Positions 6,430 through 7,866 of a stretch of 7,866 nt of DNA are shown piece by piece. The DNA comes from Anaerolineales bacterium UBA3940. Its GTDB lineage: Bacteria; Chloroflexota; Anaerolineae; Aggregatilineales; UBA3940. Made by a program: the position numbers and the translations under genes. The notes under the pieces are model-generated. The model did no database searches. It was not told the origin of the DNA and saw only the letters and a list, made by a program, of their open reading frames with translations. The stretch covers positions 446-8,311 of the forward strand of contig DGDY01000293.1 in assembly GCA_002385675.1 (NCBI GenBank), written 5' to 3'. The number at the start of each line of letters is the position of its first letter. The first letter of the stretch is position 1.

Positions 6430-6478
6430 TCGTCACGAAAATGACCGGGCCGTAAGGAGTGAGAGGCGCAGGGAGCGC

Positions 6479-7129
6479 GTGCTGTTCCGCAACGGGGTGT
6501 TGATCCTGCTGGCGCTGGCTGCCTTCGCAGTTGCGCACAGCCTAACCGCCGGGCTGGGCCTAAAGCCCTGGCTCAAGCGGCGGCTGGGGGAACGCGTTGT
6601 CGAGGGTTGGTACCGTCTGTGGTACAATGCATTCTCTCTGATCACGCTGCTGCCGGTTGGCGCGCTGCTCGTGCTGCTGCCTGACAGCACCCTGTACCGT
6701 GTCGAAGGCACGGGCGCGGTGCTCCTCCGGCTGGCCCAGGCGGTGGGAGCGCTCGGTCTGGTCGGCGCGCTGCTTGTCACCGACGTCTGGCGGTTTACGG
6801 GCATCAGGCAGGCTGTGGCTTATCTGCGGGGGGAGCCGCTGCCACTGCCGGAGCCGCCGCTGGTGATCAACGGGATGTACCGGTTTGTGCGCCACCCGCT
6901 GTACTTTTTCAGCCTGCTCGCTCTCTGGTCGATGCCGGTCATGACCGTCAACCTGCTGATGTTCAACATCGGGGCGACGCTGTACTTCGTGATCGGTTCC
7001 CGCGTGGAGGAGCGGCGGCTGGTGCAGAGCTACGGTGAGGCATACCGCGCATACCAGCAGCGCGTGCCGGGGCTTATCCCGCTGCTGAGGCTGCCGCCGC
7101 TGCGTCCATCCCGCCAGCAGGGAGACTAG
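6479..7129 (+). CDS. ICMT/NnrU-like integral membrane protein (PEMT/ICMT methyltransferase family)
   Basis: A 216-residue membrane protein with about five hydrophobic segments (roughly 4-22, 50-68, 84-103, 141-156, 158-173). The C-terminal half has the family hallmark GMYRFVRHPLY (132-142), then a W..P.MT pair (150-156), E177/E178, and a closing YGEAYRAYQQRVPGLIPLL (185-203). This is the SAM-binding region of the isoprenylcysteine carboxyl methyltransferase / phospholipid methyltransferase fold. The N-terminal half (AHSLTAGLGLK, then GWYRLWYNAFS) is the part shared with NnrU-type proteins. Bacterial members are mostly uncharacterised, so no substrate is assigned. The start is a GTG with GGGAG only 3 nt upstream; a stronger AAGGAG (6454-6459) is too far away, and GTG at 6497 is an alternative, so the start is uncertain. 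It is divergent from pdp and followed 45 bp later by the DsbA-like gene. Confidence 0.85.
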   Translation: MLFRNGVLILLALAAFAVAHSLTAGLGLKPWLKRRLGERVVEGWYRLWYNAFSLITLLPVGALLVLLPDSTLYRVEGTGAVLLRLAQAVGALGLVGALLVTDVWRFTGIRQAVAYLRGEPLPLPEPPLVINGMYRFVRHPLYFFSLLALWSMPVMTVNLLMFNIGATLYFVIGSRVEERRLVQSYGEAYRAYQQRVPGLIPLLRLPPLRPSRQQGD

Positions 7130-7174
7130 CGGGGCATCTGTCTGTCAATTCAACGATAAATAGTGAGGGAAAGA

Positions 7175-7866
7175 ATGGCTCGCAACAGCACACGTAAACG
7201 CATCCAGTCACGCCGGGCGCAGCGCGAACGCCAGAAGCAGATGCAGCTCATCATCGGCGTGGCCGTTCTGGCGGTCGTAGCCGTCGCCGTCATCTTCCTG
7301 CTGACGAGACCGCGCAACGTGACCGCACTTGTCGATACCAATTATGAGGGCATCCCGCAGGAAGTGGACGAAACCGGGACCGGCGTGGGCTTTGCGCTCG
7401 GGGAGCCGGATGCGCCCGTGACGATCGTCGAGTATTCGGACTTTAGCTGCCCGCACTGCTACAACCTCTCCTCGCCGATGAAGCAGATCATCGAGGACTA
7501 CGTGCGTACAGGCGACGCACGCGTGGTGTTCAAGCCCATCACCTTTGTGAACCCGCCGTACTCACGCCCGGCGGCACAGGCGGCGATCTGCGCGGGCTAC
7601 CAGGGCAAGTTCTGGGAGATGCATGACCAGCTCTGGGCGCTGTATGAGGGGACCGGGCCGGGCGCCTATACGCCGGGCCAGCTTAACCGGATGGCGCAGG
7701 CGCTGGGCCTCGATATGGATGAGTATGAGGAATGCTACAGATCATCCGACGTGCAGGCTGATGTGGATGCGGTTCTGGCCGAGGCGGGCGAGCGCGGCGT
7801 GAACGGCACGCCGACAATCTTCGTTAACGGGCAGGAAGTGCCCTATCGCGGCCCGGACGCTGCCTA
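7175..7866 (+). CDS. Membrane-anchored DsbA-like thioredoxin-fold protein, cut by the window end
   Basis: The first 230 residues of a probable extracytoplasmic thiol-disulfide oxidoreductase; no stop codon is reached. The N-terminus is strongly basic (residues 1-22 rich in Arg and Lys), followed by one membrane helix (about 24-44) that would anchor the rest outside the membrane. The thioredoxin-like domain starts near 72 with VEYSDFSCPHC; C92 and C95 are the redox pair in a CPHC motif identical to that of E. coli DsbA. The helical insert contains QGKFWEMHDQLW (143-154), typical of the Thioredoxin_4/BdbD group. GTPTIF (211-216) carries the cis-proline (P213). C139 and C187 may form a second, structural disulfide. 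GAGGGA-type pairing is given by GAGGGA at 7165-7170, 4 nt before the ATG. It lies 45 bp after the ICMT-like gene and may share its transcript. Family is firm; oxidase versus isomerase/reductase role is not decided by sequence. Confidence 0.93.
   Translation, partial: MARNSTRKRIQSRRAQRERQKQMQLIIGVAVLAVVAVAVIFLLTRPRNVTALVDTNYEGIPQEVDETGTGVGFALGEPDAPVTIVEYSDFSCPHCYNLSSPMKQIIEDYVRTGDARVVFKPITFVNPPYSRPAAQAAICAGYQGKFWEMHDQLWALYEGTGPGAYTPGQLNRMAQALGLDMDEYEECYRSSDVQADVDAVLAEAGERGVNGTPTIFVNGQEVPYRGPDAA

Noticed and set aside
6441..6455. Four-codon ATG...TAA mini-frame before the ICMT-like gene as a leader peptide
   Set aside because: It has no ribosome site and is too short to separate from chance.

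Overview
The window is GC-rich bacterial chromosome (roughly 60-65% G+C by eye) with tightly packed genes and no mobile element, tRNA, rRNA or CRISPR. The mix of protein types (a membrane-anchored DsbA-like thioredoxin with a short Arg/Lys-rich N-terminus, an ICMT/NnrU-like membrane protein, a stand-alone COG1032-style radical SAM protein, a Gram-positive-like Pdp) would fit a Chloroflexota (Anaerolineae-like) genome. That placement is inference from gene style, not from a marker gene.

Layout. Five genes lie on the minus strand, covering positions 6263 down to 69, in two transcription blocks. The first block is pdp (pyrimidine-nucleoside phosphorylase), then a small DUF374/LPLAT-like protein, then a radical SAM protein. 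It ends at a clear intrinsic terminator (2988-3010). The second block is a PerR-like Fur-family repressor followed 17 bp later by a P1B-4 metal-transporting P-type ATPase. It ends at another intrinsic terminator (5-43). A 215-bp divergent region (6264-6478) separates pdp from two plus-strand genes: the ICMT/NnrU-like membrane protein and a DsbA-like thioredoxin cut off by the window end.

The most informative unit is the repressor-pump operon. The pump has the SPC and HEGST membrane motifs of the P1B-4 class, which includes the Fe(II)/Co(II) exporters PfeT, FrvA and CoaT. The regulator has the aspartate that distinguishes PerR from most Fur proteins. An AT-rich island just upstream of the regulator carries a 15-bp site matching the Bacillus PerR box at 12 of 14 defined positions. 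Together these suggest an autoregulated, peroxide- and/or iron-responsive metal-efflux operon. Two departures from the known systems stand out: the regulator has Asn where PerR has the metal ligand His93, and the pump has an HMA-like N-domain without its CxxC, followed by a separate Cys cluster.

The long open frames antisense to these genes are by-products of high-GC coding sequence and are not annotated. I did not find a wholly new multi-gene system; the unusual points are at the level of motifs and regulation.
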